Shown in pieces: positions 14,839-22,135 of a stretch of DNA of 41,994 bases. The DNA comes from Planctomycetota bacterium. GTDB lineage: Bacteria > Planctomycetota > Brocadiia > Brocadiales > Bathyanammoxibiaceae. The stretch's first letter is position 1, and every line of letters starts with the position of its first letter. The notes under the pieces were generated by a model. The model was not told the DNA's origin. It was given only the letters and a program-made list of their open reading frames with translations, and ran no database searches. The position numbers and the translations under genes are program-made. The stretch spans positions 1 through 41,994 of the forward strand of contig JAHFOV010000013.1 in NCBI GenBank assembly GCA_023261505.1, in the 5' to 3' direction.

Positions 14839-15396
14839 GTGGAAAAAGGTGTAACGGTCTGGTTTACAGGATTACCCAGTTCAGGAAAGACTACTATCGC
14901 CCATAAGTTAGAAGGGACCCTTAGGAATAGAGGCTGTAAGGTAGAAGTTTTTGATGGAGATGTCATCAGACAGCACCTCTGCTCTGACCTGGGCTTTTCC
15001 AAAAAGGATAGAGACACAAATATCAAGCGTATTGCCTTCGTTTGTAAGCTCATGACCAGGAATGGCGTAGTGGCCATTGCCTCGGCTATCTCCCCTTACA
15101 GGGAGACAAGGGATTACGCCCGTAAAGAGATAGGGGATTTTCTAGAGGTATATGTAAAGTGCCCTATAGAGGTGTGTACGAAACGAGACGTCAAGGGACT
15201 TTACAAAAAGGCCCTTAATGGAGAAATAAAGGGCTTAACCGGTATAGATGACCCCTATGAAGAGCCGCTCAATCCCGAACTTGTCCTGGAGACACACAAG
15301 GAATCTGTAGAGGAGTCTGCGAACAAGGTCCTTCAACTCCTGGAGAGTGGAGGATATGTCCAGCCCGTCAAAAAGGGGCAGCGTGTACCTGTATAG
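14839..15396 (+). CDS. cysC: Adenylylsulfate (APS) kinase
   Basis: A 185-residue APS kinase, phosphorylating adenosine 5'-phosphosulfate to PAPS with ATP. The P-loop is GLPSSGKTT, then DGDVIRQHLCSDLGFSKKDRDTNI, the APS-binding helix ISPYRETRDYARKEIG, and the lid region KALNGEIKGLTGIDDPYEEP. The start is GTG at 14839 with AAGGAGGCGAACAAGGC just upstream. No cysND or sulfotransferase is adjacent. Together with the upstream phosphodiesterase it may serve PAPS supply and turnover for sulfation, though that link is inference. Confidence 0.93.
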   Translation: MEKGVTVWFTGLPSSGKTTIAHKLEGTLRNRGCKVEVFDGDVIRQHLCSDLGFSKKDRDTNIKRIAFVCKLMTRNGVVAIASAISPYRETRDYARKEIGDFLEVYVKCPIEVCTKRDVKGLYKKALNGEIKGLTGIDDPYEEPLNPELVLETHKESVEESANKVLQLLESGGYVQPVKKGQRVPV

Positions 15397-15422
15397 GCAT
15401 TAAATAGAAAACCTTGACCTCC

Positions 15423-16301
15423 ATGGAAAAAAGCCTGAAGGTTGGGGTAGTGCCCTACCTGAACGCAAAGCCCTTAATTGCGGGGATGGAAGAGGCAGGG
15501 GCAAAGCTAAATTTTGTTGTGCCCTCCAAACTGCCTAACCTCCTGGAGCAAGGAGGAGTGGATGTAGCCCTGATACCTTCCATAGAATATCTGCGTGGCC
15601 GCCCCTTTTTTGTTATCCCGGGCATATCCATTGCCTCCAGGGGAGCAGTGAGGAGTGTATTGCTATTCCTGAAAACGCCCGCAATAAAAGATATCAAACG
15701 GGTTGCCCTGGATGAAGCCTCCTTGACCTCTGCCACTTTGGTCGGGATTATCCTCCAAGAGAGGTATGGCCTGCCACCTTCCAAGATAGAGTATATCCCC
15801 TGGCCTGGTGGTCAGAACCTAAATGGTATACACGCTGATGCAGTACTGGTTATTGGGGATAACGCTATGAAGATGTCGGTAGGCGGTAGGGGCACGTTGC
15901 AACGTGCCCCTACACAAGATGTCTGCATGACCCTCGACCTGGGAGCAGAGTGGAAGGCCCTTACGGGACTACCTTTTGTCTACGCCCTGTGGGTTACCTC
16001 TAGAAAGGAGTTTCTTGGCAGTGCCACGAGGCTATTATCGGAGGCAAAGAGGAGGGGATTAGCAACTCTTGATGAGATTGCCAGGAGAGAGGCCAAAAGG
16101 CTGGGACTGTGGCAAGAAATCTGCTTGAGATACCTTTCTGAGAATATCCACTACGAACTGGGGGAGGAGGAGATGGCAGGGCTAAGGCGGTTCTACCGCT
16201 ATGCGCTGTCTATGGGCCTAGCTTCAGAAGGAGTTAATCTTGATTTTGGAAGTAAGAAAAATATTAGAGAAGCCGCTTTCCAGAAAACGGATAGGATTTG
16301 A
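15423..16301 (+). CDS. mqnA: Chorismate dehydratase, futalosine pathway
   Basis: MqnA converts chorismate to 3-enolpyruvylbenzoate, the first committed step of futalosine-route menaquinone synthesis. Family marks are VGVVPYLNAKPLIAGM at the N-terminus, VDVALIPSIEYLRG, LDEASLTSATLVGIIL and LTGLPFVYALWV. The ATG at 15423 is preferred over an upstream in-frame TTG at 15414. A 28-bp perfect palindrome (15886-15913) is inserted in frame at residues 155-164, giving GRGTLQRAPT between the conserved DAVLVIGDNAM and TLDLGAEWKALTG, a surface-loop position. The 3' end overlaps mqnC by 62 bp in a different frame. Confidence 0.92.
   Translation: MEKSLKVGVVPYLNAKPLIAGMEEAGAKLNFVVPSKLPNLLEQGGVDVALIPSIEYLRGRPFFVIPGISIASRGAVRSVLLFLKTPAIKDIKRVALDEASLTSATLVGIILQERYGLPPSKIEYIPWPGGQNLNGIHADAVLVIGDNAMKMSVGGRGTLQRAPTQDVCMTLDLGAEWKALTGLPFVYALWVTSRKEFLGSATRLLSEAKRRGLATLDEIARREAKRLGLWQEICLRYLSENIHYELGEEEMAGLRRFYRYALSMGLASEGVNLDFGSKKNIREAAFQKTDRI
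15886..15913. repeat. 28-bp perfect palindrome inside mqnA
   Basis: GTAGGGGCACGTTG (15886-15899) is followed directly by its exact complement CAACGTGCCCCTAC. It is in frame within mqnA. The outer GTAGGGGC is shared with intergenic copies, whereas the six inner bases differ at each locus, as expected for a family that keeps pairing while the inner sequence changes. Confidence 0.9.
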
Positions 16302-17310
16302 GGAGGGTCTAGCCCTCATTTCCTCTAAGGACCTCCTCACCCTGGGAAGGGCTGCTGAGGAATTTTCCAGAATCCTTCATCCCGAACCCTACCGAACATA
16401 CGCTATAGACAGGAACATTAACTATACCAATATCTGCGTGGCAAGGTGCCGTTTTTGTGCCTTTTCTAGAGACCTGGGTGAGAAGGAGGCTTACACAATT
16501 AGCGAAGAAGAACTCTTTCAGAAAATAAAAGAGACAGTAGAACAGGGAGGAACCCAGATACTTATGCAGGGAGGATTGCATCCCCATCTTCGACTGGATT
16601 TCTATGAAAAGCTTCTTCGTTCAGTAAAAAAGCAATTCTCTATACACATCCACTCCTTTTCACCACCAGAAATAATTCATTTCTCCAGGCTGGAAGGGTT
16701 GCCCGTAGGGGAGATAATTTTACGGCTAAGAGAGTCTGGGCTGGACTCCATTCCTGGTGGTGGGGCAGAGATACTTGTGGACCGCTGCAGGGGGGAAGTA
16801 AGTCCTAAAAAATGTACAGCAGAAGAATGGCTAACAGTCATGCGTGAGGCCCACAAGCTAGGCATGAAGACCTCAGCCACAATGATGTTTGGCCATATAG
16901 AGACGCTTGAGGAGAGGGTAGTCCATCTGGATAAAATTCGTACACTTCAGGAGGAGACGGGTGGTTTCACGGCCTTCATACCCTGGCCCTTTCAGCCCAG
17001 GAACACCCAGCTTGGACACCTCTCCCCTGTCGGAGGATTCGAGTACTTAAAGACCTTGGCCGTTTCCAGACTCTATCTGGACAATATTCCAAACATTCAA
17101 TCTTCCTGGGTAACTCAGGGACCAAAGATAGGGCAATTGGCCCTTAAATTCGGTGCTAATGATATGGGCAGCACCATGATTGAAGAGAATGTGGTGCGGG
17201 CCACAGGGATAAGTTTTCGCATGACAAGGGAAGAGATAGTACGCCTTATAGAAGACTTTGGATATAAGGCCCGCCAGAGGGATTTTTACTACAGAGTAGC
17301 CAGTAGATAG
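16240..17310 (+). CDS. mqnC: Cyclic dehypoxanthinylfutalosine synthase
   Basis: A 356-residue radical SAM enzyme that cyclises dehypoxanthinylfutalosine in menaquinone synthesis. It has the family signature IDRNINYTNICVARCRFCAF with the CxxxCxxC cluster ligands, GGTQILMQGGLHP, RESGLDSIPGGGAEIL and FIPWPFQPRNTQL. The start is TTG at 16240, supported by AGAAGGAG six bases upstream and lying inside the 3' end of mqnA, so the two are translationally coupled. The last residues (VASR) and the TAG stop are made of the heptamer repeat GTAGCCAGTAGATAG, suggesting the original C-terminus was replaced. Confidence 0.93.
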   Translation: MILEVRKILEKPLSRKRIGFEEGLALISSKDLLTLGRAAEEFSRILHPEPYRTYAIDRNINYTNICVARCRFCAFSRDLGEKEAYTISEEELFQKIKETVEQGGTQILMQGGLHPHLRLDFYEKLLRSVKKQFSIHIHSFSPPEIIHFSRLEGLPVGEIILRLRESGLDSIPGGGAEILVDRCRGEVSPKKCTAEEWLTVMREAHKLGMKTSATMMFGHIETLEERVVHLDKIRTLQEETGGFTAFIPWPFQPRNTQLGHLSPVGGFEYLKTLAVSRLYLDNIPNIQSSWVTQGPKIGQLALKFGANDMGSTMIEENVVRATGISFRMTREEIVRLIEDFGYKARQRDFYYRVASR

Positions 17311-17745
17311 TGGCAAGTAGCGAGTAGATTAAAATTAAACATTAAAATTCTTACTTGTTTTTCATTGGAGGCTTTTAATAAGGCCGTAAAGCATCCGTCC
17401 TACTTCTTCAACCTTGTTTATCAATCGCTGGTTATCCTCTAGATATTTCAGGTCTTTTGATAATATTAGGTAGTATCGCAACTCCTCAAGAGAAGCCTGG
17501 GCTACATTGTAAAAATTAGATTTATCCCGAAGAGTACGCTTTGTGAAGCCTTCTGCAATGTTTGCAGGGATTGAGACCGCAGCCCTCCGCATTTGAGAAA
17601 CGAGTCCAAATTTTTCTCCTGAGGGAAAATGACTTGTAATGCTGTAGACCTCCAGAACCAGTCCATGGGCCTTCTTCCAGACCTCAAGGTCTTCAGATTT
17701 TTTTGCCTTCATTTTCTACTGACTACTAGCTACTGGCTACTTCGT
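17296..17745. repeat. Inverted repeat arms enclosing the S23 gene
   Basis: The left arm GTAGCCAGTAG (17296-17306) is exactly complementary to CTACTGGCTAC (17730-17740), and pairing extends to 15 of 16. The left arm forms the end of mqnC, and the right arm forms the end of the convergent DUF542 gene. The 116-codon four-helix-bundle gene lies between, starting only 18 bases from the right arm. Confidence 0.75.
17362..17712 (-). CDS. Four-helix-bundle protein, S23 (23S rRNA intervening-sequence) family
   Basis: A 116-residue helical protein with the family signatures EDLEVWKKAHGLVLEVYSIT, FGLVSQMRRAAVSIPANIAEGF, FYNVAQASLEELRYYLILSKDL and LINKVEEVGRMLYGLIKSL. Relatives are encoded inside 23S rRNA intervening sequences or free in the chromosome; they form pentameric four-helix bundles and their function is unsettled. 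Here the gene is outside rRNA but sits between inverted repeat arms (17296-17306 and 17730-17740), recalling the stem-bounded architecture of the rRNA insertions. It is on the minus strand, downstream of the DUF542 gene. Confidence 0.9.
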   Translation of the reverse strand: MKAKKSEDLEVWKKAHGLVLEVYSITSHFPSGEKFGLVSQMRRAAVSIPANIAEGFTKRTLRDKSNFYNVAQASLEELRYYLILSKDLKYLEDNQRLINKVEEVGRMLYGLIKSLQ

Positions 17746-17920
17746 TAAGGGCCTTCAGAAGGTCCTCCAGGTTAACGCCGTCCGTTTTCGCCGTTTTCTC
17801 TATAGAAAATCCCCCTCCACAGCAGCTATCCACCTTAAATTCCTTAAAGACCTTCATGGTCTTGGGAAACTTACGAATAACCTCGTTTATTATCATGTCC
17901 TTGGCGATAAGTTTACTCAA
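17726..17920 (-). CDS. DUF542 / ScdA N-terminal-like protein
   Basis: A 64-residue protein with the DUF542 core (INEVIRKFPKTMKVFKEFKVDSCCGGGFSIEKTA, then LEDLLKALNE). It contains the double-cysteine SCCGGG motif found at the N-terminus of ScdA/RIC iron-cluster repair proteins and in stand-alone redox-type small proteins. The hemerythrin domain of ScdA is absent. ATG at 17920 is preceded by AGGAGG at good spacing (in GAAGGAGGTTAAGC). The last residues VASS and the TAG stop come from the heptamer array. Probably a small thiol or iron-sulfur-linked protein; the precise role is unknown. Confidence 0.82.
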   Translation of the reverse strand: MSKLIAKDMIINEVIRKFPKTMKVFKEFKVDSCCGGGFSIEKTAKTDGVNLEDLLKALNEVASS

Positions 17921-17937
17921 AGCTTAACCTCCTTCTA

Positions 17938-18014
17938 ATTAGTAGCCAGCAGATAGTAGCGAGTAGACAGTAGGTCACCCCATACCTACTACCTGCTGCT
18001 TACTGTCTACTATA
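17938..18014. repeat. Heptamer-array hairpin upstream of DUF542 gene
   Basis: Left units AGTAGCCAGCAGATAGTAGC and GAGTAGACAGTAGG (17941-17974) face CCTACTACCTGCTGCTTACT and GTCTACT (17985-18011). They form a long stem around a short GTCACCCCATA loop. As transcribed from the minus strand it precedes the DUF542 gene. Confidence 0.75.
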
Positions 18015-18168
18015 AAAAAATTTTATACATTTTTTTACCAAGACTCAAGCCTGCTTCTGAGAAAAGGCGTGAAGGGAGTTTTGTAACTCTCTCACACCCC
18101 TCACAATACAATTATTTTGCATCACCGCTTATATAAGCACAGGCTTCCAAATTTCCAATTGGTAAAAT

Positions 18169-18459
18169 TCAAAAAATAAACCGATAAATCATATTTACCA
18201 TTAACCAAAACAGCCCATTGGCACCCAATACTAGTCCTGCATAGGCCAGATTTCTACCTCTCAGGGGGAGTAGTGTCGTCCGCTTCATAGCCAGAAGTCC
18301 TGTTACAATAGCCCCTATCCCAAGCAAAATAGCCACCACCAAAATGAAAATGTTCAATTGTTGAAAAGGTAAAAGTATGAAACTTAAGATGCCCAGTATT
18401 AAGGCGGTAAGGGCCAACTTAGATAACCTCTCATCGTAATATTTTACTTTTTCCCTCAT
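18169..18459 (-). CDS. DUF4190-like small membrane protein
   Basis: A 96-residue protein with three hydrophobic segments: LALTALILGILSFILLPF, IFILVVAILLGIGAIVTGLLA and LAYAGLVLGANGLFWLMVNM. A basic, Arg-rich loop (KRTTLLPLRGRN) lies between the second and third. The 'ALxLGILSF ... GxxAxxxG ... GRxLAxAGLVLG' layout is that of DUF4190. It is a cytoplasmic-membrane protein of unknown function, apparently transcribed alone on the minus strand and divergent from the radical SAM gene. Confidence 0.78.
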   Translation of the reverse strand: MREKVKYYDERLSKLALTALILGILSFILLPFQQLNIFILVVAILLGIGAIVTGLLAMKRTTLLPLRGRNLAYAGLVLGANGLFWLMVNMIYRFIF

Positions 18460-18517
18460 TTAAGCCCAATGCTACAAAGTATAAGAATTAGAGTCAATAG
18501 TATGTCCTATTTTCGTC

Positions 18518-18546
18518 TTGCAAGAAGGCTCTGAGTCTACTATAAT
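18518..18546 (+). promoter_or_regulatory. Sigma70-type promoter of radical SAM gene
   Basis: TTGCAA at 18518-18523, a 17-bp spacer and a perfect TATAAT at 18541-18546. The gene starts at 18583, and AAAGGAAAG precedes its ATG. Confidence 0.7.
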
Positions 18547-18582
18547 CTTTCAAAGTTATTATTTCCTAATAAAAGGAAAGCC

Positions 18583-20016
18583 ATGAAAAAGTTAATTCTA
18601 ATAAACCCCCATCCTGAAGTACATTATGGCGAAGAAAACGTTACCGTTCTGGTTCAGATGCCCTTGAATCTGGGCTACCTGGCGGCGCTTACCCCAAGAG
18701 ATAAGTGGACAGTAGATATCATAGATGAGACCATAGAACTCGCCGTAGATTATCGTACTGGTGAGCTCCGCTTTGATGGGGCCGACCTTGTGGGCGTCTC
18801 TGCTGTGAGTTATCAGGCCCCCAGGGCATACGATATTGCCAGGGCATGCAGGAAACACAATATACCTGTGGTCATAGGTGGCCCTCACGCTTCCACTATA
18901 CCAGATGAAGTGACCCAGTATGCAGACGCAGCACTAATTGGAGAAGCAGAGAGTGTTTGGGGAGACCTGTTAAGAGACCTGGAGAACGGGCAACTGAAGA
19001 AACAATATTTTGGCGGCCTTACTCCACTTGAGAGATACAGGGATTTATACCCAGACAGGGAACTGCTGAAGCAGAAATATCACTATAAATATTCCTCCAT
19101 CATTACTACGCGGGGCTGTCCCAACCGGTGCGACTTTTGTGCAGTACCCCTCTTCCAGGGGAAGAAGTACCGTGAGCGTCCGGTAGAGGACGTCCTAAAG
19201 GAGATGGCCTCCACAAGCTATAAAGGGCTAATGTTTGCTGAGGACAACTTCTACGGCCACAGCAAAAAATCAAATGAGCGAGCCAGGGCACTCTTCAAGG
19301 GCATGACGGAAAGGAATATTATCAAGGACTGGTTCGGCTTTACCGCCCTCAATACCGCCTTTGATGAAGAAACCTTGAAGTATATGGCCTCTAGCGGATG
19401 CCTGGGCATCCTAATAGGAATAGAGTCCCTGGATGAGGAAGTTCTGAAGGGAATAAATAAGTATGTTAATCTCAGGATCGGTGTAGAAAATTATAAAAAG
19501 GGCATTGACAACCTGCACCGAAATGGGATTATCTGCTGGGGCTCGGTAATCTTTGGGGCAGATGGTGATACCAAGGACAATTTCAAGAGGATGACAGATT
19601 TCACCCTTGAGGCGGGTATGGACATCCTAACCTTTGGTATCTACACCCCAATGCCTATGACCTCCAGCTTTCACAGGCTCATGCAAGAAGGGCGCATCTT
19701 CCGCACCCATTTCCCAAAAGAATGGTTCTACTACAACTCCAACCACCTGGTTTTCACCCTAAGGGACATGACCATTGAAGACCTCATTGAAGGGCTAGAA
19801 TACGTCTACGAACACCTCTACTCCAAGGAGGCCTTAAAGGCCCGTTTTAACCGCACCCTAAAAGAAACAAATAATCCCAAAAACGCTATGTTCGCCTACC
19901 GCATAAATATTGACTGGAGGACAGTCTTTAAATCAGTAATAGACGACCTTAAGGCCCTGTATGATTCGGGGATGTATCCAGGGGTGAAAGGCCATTTTGC
20001 AGTAGGCAGTAGATAG
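18583..20016 (+). CDS. B12-binding-type radical SAM protein
   Basis: A 477-residue class B radical SAM enzyme. The N-terminal Rossmann domain (about 1-150: LILINPHPEVHYGEENVTVL, GADLVGVSAVSYQAPRAYDIA, PVVIGGPHAST, ALIGEAESVWGDLL) is the cobalamin-binding type. The radical SAM core follows with TTRGCPNRCDFCAVPLFQGKKYRERP (CxxxCxxC), then LMFAEDNFYG and GILIGIESLDEEVLKGINK. Class B members methylate or rearrange unactivated carbons in lipids, cofactors and natural products; the substrate is not evident. The final VGSR and TAG stop derive from a GTAGGCAGTAGATAG repeat. Confidence 0.88.
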   Translation: MKKLILINPHPEVHYGEENVTVLVQMPLNLGYLAALTPRDKWTVDIIDETIELAVDYRTGELRFDGADLVGVSAVSYQAPRAYDIARACRKHNIPVVIGGPHASTIPDEVTQYADAALIGEAESVWGDLLRDLENGQLKKQYFGGLTPLERYRDLYPDRELLKQKYHYKYSSIITTRGCPNRCDFCAVPLFQGKKYRERPVEDVLKEMASTSYKGLMFAEDNFYGHSKKSNERARALFKGMTERNIIKDWFGFTALNTAFDEETLKYMASSGCLGILIGIESLDEEVLKGINKYVNLRIGVENYKKGIDNLHRNGIICWGSVIFGADGDTKDNFKRMTDFTLEAGMDILTFGIYTPMPMTSSFHRLMQEGRIFRTHFPKEWFYYNSNHLVFTLRDMTIEDLIEGLEYVYEHLYSKEALKARFNRTLKETNNPKNAMFAYRINIDWRTVFKSVIDDLKALYDSGMYPGVKGHFAVGSR

Positions 20017-20184
20017 TAGACAGCATACAGGGGTAAATGAAAAGTTCAAATTCCAAAGCTCAAAATCCAAATGAAATCCAAAGCTCAAATTTTTGGAGTT
20101 TGGATTTTGGATTTGATTTGGGACTTTGAAATTTGGATTTGATATGGTTTTTCCTACCTACTGTTTGCTGTCTACTGTCTACTC
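19996..20184. repeat. Nested double inverted repeat
   Basis: The outer arms are AGTAGATAGTAGACAGCATA (20007-20026 region) and, facing it, CTGTTTGCTGTCTACTGTCT (20160-20179), matching at about 21 of 23 over the full arm. Inside is a second inverted repeat with a different unit: CAAATTC, CAAAGCT, CAAAATC, CAAATGA (20046-20090) against TTTGGATTTTGGATTTG and related units (20099-20145). Two array types are thus stacked in one hairpin. It separates the convergent radical SAM and mlaD genes and carries the radical SAM stop codon. Confidence 0.8.
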
Positions 20185-20185
20185 C

Positions 20186-21214
20186 TCACTCTGCCTCTCG
20201 CCCTTTTTTAATGCTCTTTTGTATCATTCTCCTTAGAAGAAAACTCCTCTGTACCCCGCCCATCAGGCTTTTGAGGTCTTCGTAAAGACCTGGGTCGTTA
20301 ATGATTGCACCGAGTGTACCTTCGCCCCTGGCGGTCTTTTCCGTGACGACCTTCAGGTTGGCAGAAATCTCAGCAAGGTTATTCAAAAGGGCCTTCTTCT
20401 CTGGGTCGAAGAGGAGAGAAGGCAAAAGACCCTGCTCTGTTTCCATAGATTGGTTGATCTTTTTGGACATAAGGGCCAGCGCCTTGACACCATCCCTAAA
20501 TTCCTTATCGTATAAAATGGTGTGGAAGGCATTATCCCCCTCGCGCATCTCACGTGTTATACCCTTTAAGGACTCTGTAGTAGCAAAGAGGTTGTCAAAC
20601 ATCTCTTTCCCTTTAGGGTCATAGACCAGGGAATGGAGGATACCCTCACCTTTCTGAACCGACTCTATACTAGCTCTCAAAGCGGAGGTAGCTCCGGCAA
20701 GTGTCTCTATAAGCCTGGTCTCCTCTAGTTTGGTAATACTCCTGGTAAGGCTGGAGAAGGCGTCCAGACTTCCCTCAAAGGCCGTAAAATAGTCAAGTGC
20801 CTCCTTGCTGTTTAAATAAGCCCCTTCTTCTACGATGGGCTTATCCGCACTACCAACGGTAATCTCTATGTAAGGTTCCCCAGTAACATAACTCAGCACT
20901 TTGATAGAGCAGACAGAATCCATGCGTATTCTTTTGCGGAAGCGTTTATTTATCTCCATTTCCACTTCTATAAGTTTACTAGAAGGATCCTCGGGAAACA
21001 CAACCTTCTTTACATGTCCTACACTAACCCCCGCAAGGCGCACAGGAGAGCCCTCCATCAAACCTTTCGCATTCAGGAAAGCGGTCTTCAAGGTATATGT
21101 TTGGGCGAAGTAGCCCCTCTTGGTGCCCAAGACAAAAATAGAGACCCCAAGCCCAGCCAGGGCCACCAGGAGAAATATCCCAGCCCTTATCGCTATTACC
21201 TTTTCCCTTTCCAT
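20186..21214 (-). CDS. mlaD: MCE-domain lipid transport substrate-binding protein (MlaD family)
   Basis: A 342-residue inner-membrane-anchored protein. A single TM (AGIFLLVALAGLGVSIFVLG) is followed by one MCE/MlaD domain (about 38-125: LKTAFLNAKGLMEGSPVRLAGVSVGHVKKV, DSVCSIKVLSYVTGEPYIEITVG). A long helical C-terminus carries three repeats of the form 'LxxSLLFDPExKxLxxNLxxxsxxLKxVTExxxxGEGTLGAIIxDPxLYEDL'. MCE hexamers shuttle phospholipids across the periplasm. It is the third gene of the mlaE-mlaF-mlaD set on the minus strand, starting about 170 bp after mlaF across a repeat-filled gap. GAAGGAA precedes the ATG. Confidence 0.92.
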   Translation of the reverse strand: MEREKVIAIRAGIFLLVALAGLGVSIFVLGTKRGYFAQTYTLKTAFLNAKGLMEGSPVRLAGVSVGHVKKVVFPEDPSSKLIEVEMEINKRFRKRIRMDSVCSIKVLSYVTGEPYIEITVGSADKPIVEEGAYLNSKEALDYFTAFEGSLDAFSSLTRSITKLEETRLIETLAGATSALRASIESVQKGEGILHSLVYDPKGKEMFDNLFATTESLKGITREMREGDNAFHTILYDKEFRDGVKALALMSKKINQSMETEQGLLPSLLFDPEKKALLNNLAEISANLKVVTEKTARGEGTLGAIINDPGLYEDLKSLMGGVQRSFLLRRMIQKSIKKGREAE

Positions 21215-21224
21215 TTCCTTCGCC

Positions 21225-21382
21225 TTTTTATAGCGTGCGACCTTGTGTCGCAGGCTTTTTGCTAACTAACGTGCCAGACTAGCTGGCACGCTACACTTCT
21301 TGTCCTCGTTCAGGAGAAGCATAAGGGCAGGGCCTAAAGGTTAGAGATCTTTTCCCTAATCCCTATTCCCTAACCCCTAGTC
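21225..21382. repeat. Palindromes and heptamer arrays within mla operon
   Basis: TAGCGTGCGACCTTGTGTCGC (21232-21252, also seen near 4611), the palindrome GTGCCAGACTAGCTGGCAC (21271-21289) and a short array CTAATCCCTATTCCCTAACC (21357-21376) with a weak facing GGTTAGAG all lie between mlaF and mlaD. They may affect relative expression within the operon. Confidence 0.65.
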
Positions 21383-22135
21383 TTAGCCCCCTTCTGCAAA
21401 GACTGCACCGCCTCTCATAAACTCTCTTATAAAGGGGTCCTGGGACTCCTCAAAATCCTTCCAGCTACCCTCTGCAATTATCTTTCCATCGTAGAGCATG
21501 GCTATGCGGTCAGTAACCGCCCTCACGCTGTGCATATCATGAGTTACAACGACGGAGGTGACACCCAACCGCTCTCTTAGGTTAACAATCATTTCGTTAA
21601 TCTTTCTGGCATTTATGGGGTCTACCCCTGTGTTGGGTTCATCATAAAGTATAATCTTGGGGTCGGTAGCAATTGCCCTGGCCAGGGCCACCCTCTTCTT
21701 CATCCCTCCACTTAGTTCCCCTGGCATCTTATTCTCTATCCCGTAGAGACCCACCATAGCCAGCCTTTCCCTCACACGCTCCCTTATCTCTGCCCCGCTT
21801 AGGCGCAGATGTTCCTTAAGAGGGTAAGCCACATTTTCTAAAACTGTAAGGGAATCAAATAGGGCGGAACTCTGGAATACCATCCCCACGTTCCTTCTTA
21901 TCTCCAGGAGTTCCTTCTCCTTTAATGTAGTCACATCCCTGCCCATTACAAAAATCTTTCCACGTTCCGGTCTCAAGAGTCCAATTATCTCCTTTAGCAA
22001 AACAGTCTTACCAGAACCGCTGGAACCGATGAGGGAGAGTATCTCCCCCTGCTTTATGAACAGATTTATTCCTTTATGGACCAGTAGCCCATTAAAGCTC
22101 TTACAGACATCCTTTAATTCTATTATACCCATCAT
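21383..22135 (-). CDS. mlaF: Mla-type ABC transporter ATPase
   Basis: A 250-residue ABC ATPase. It has Walker A GSSGSGKTVL, the Q-loop region VGMVFQSSALFDSLTVLENVAYPL (typical of MlaF), the signature LSGGMKKRVALARA, Walker B KIILYDEPNTGVDP, and the switch His in VVTHDMHS. It powers phospholipid transport with MlaE and MlaD. Its ATG overlaps the mlaE stop (ATGA at 22132-22135). The product ends just before the repeat region at 21382. Confidence 0.94.
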   Translation of the reverse strand: MMGIIELKDVCKSFNGLLVHKGINLFIKQGEILSLIGSSGSGKTVLLKEIIGLLRPERGKIFVMGRDVTTLKEKELLEIRRNVGMVFQSSALFDSLTVLENVAYPLKEHLRLSGAEIRERVRERLAMVGLYGIENKMPGELSGGMKKRVALARAIATDPKIILYDEPNTGVDPINARKINEMIVNLRERLGVTSVVVTHDMHSVRAVTDRIAMLYDGKIIAEGSWKDFEESQDPFIREFMRGGAVFAEGG

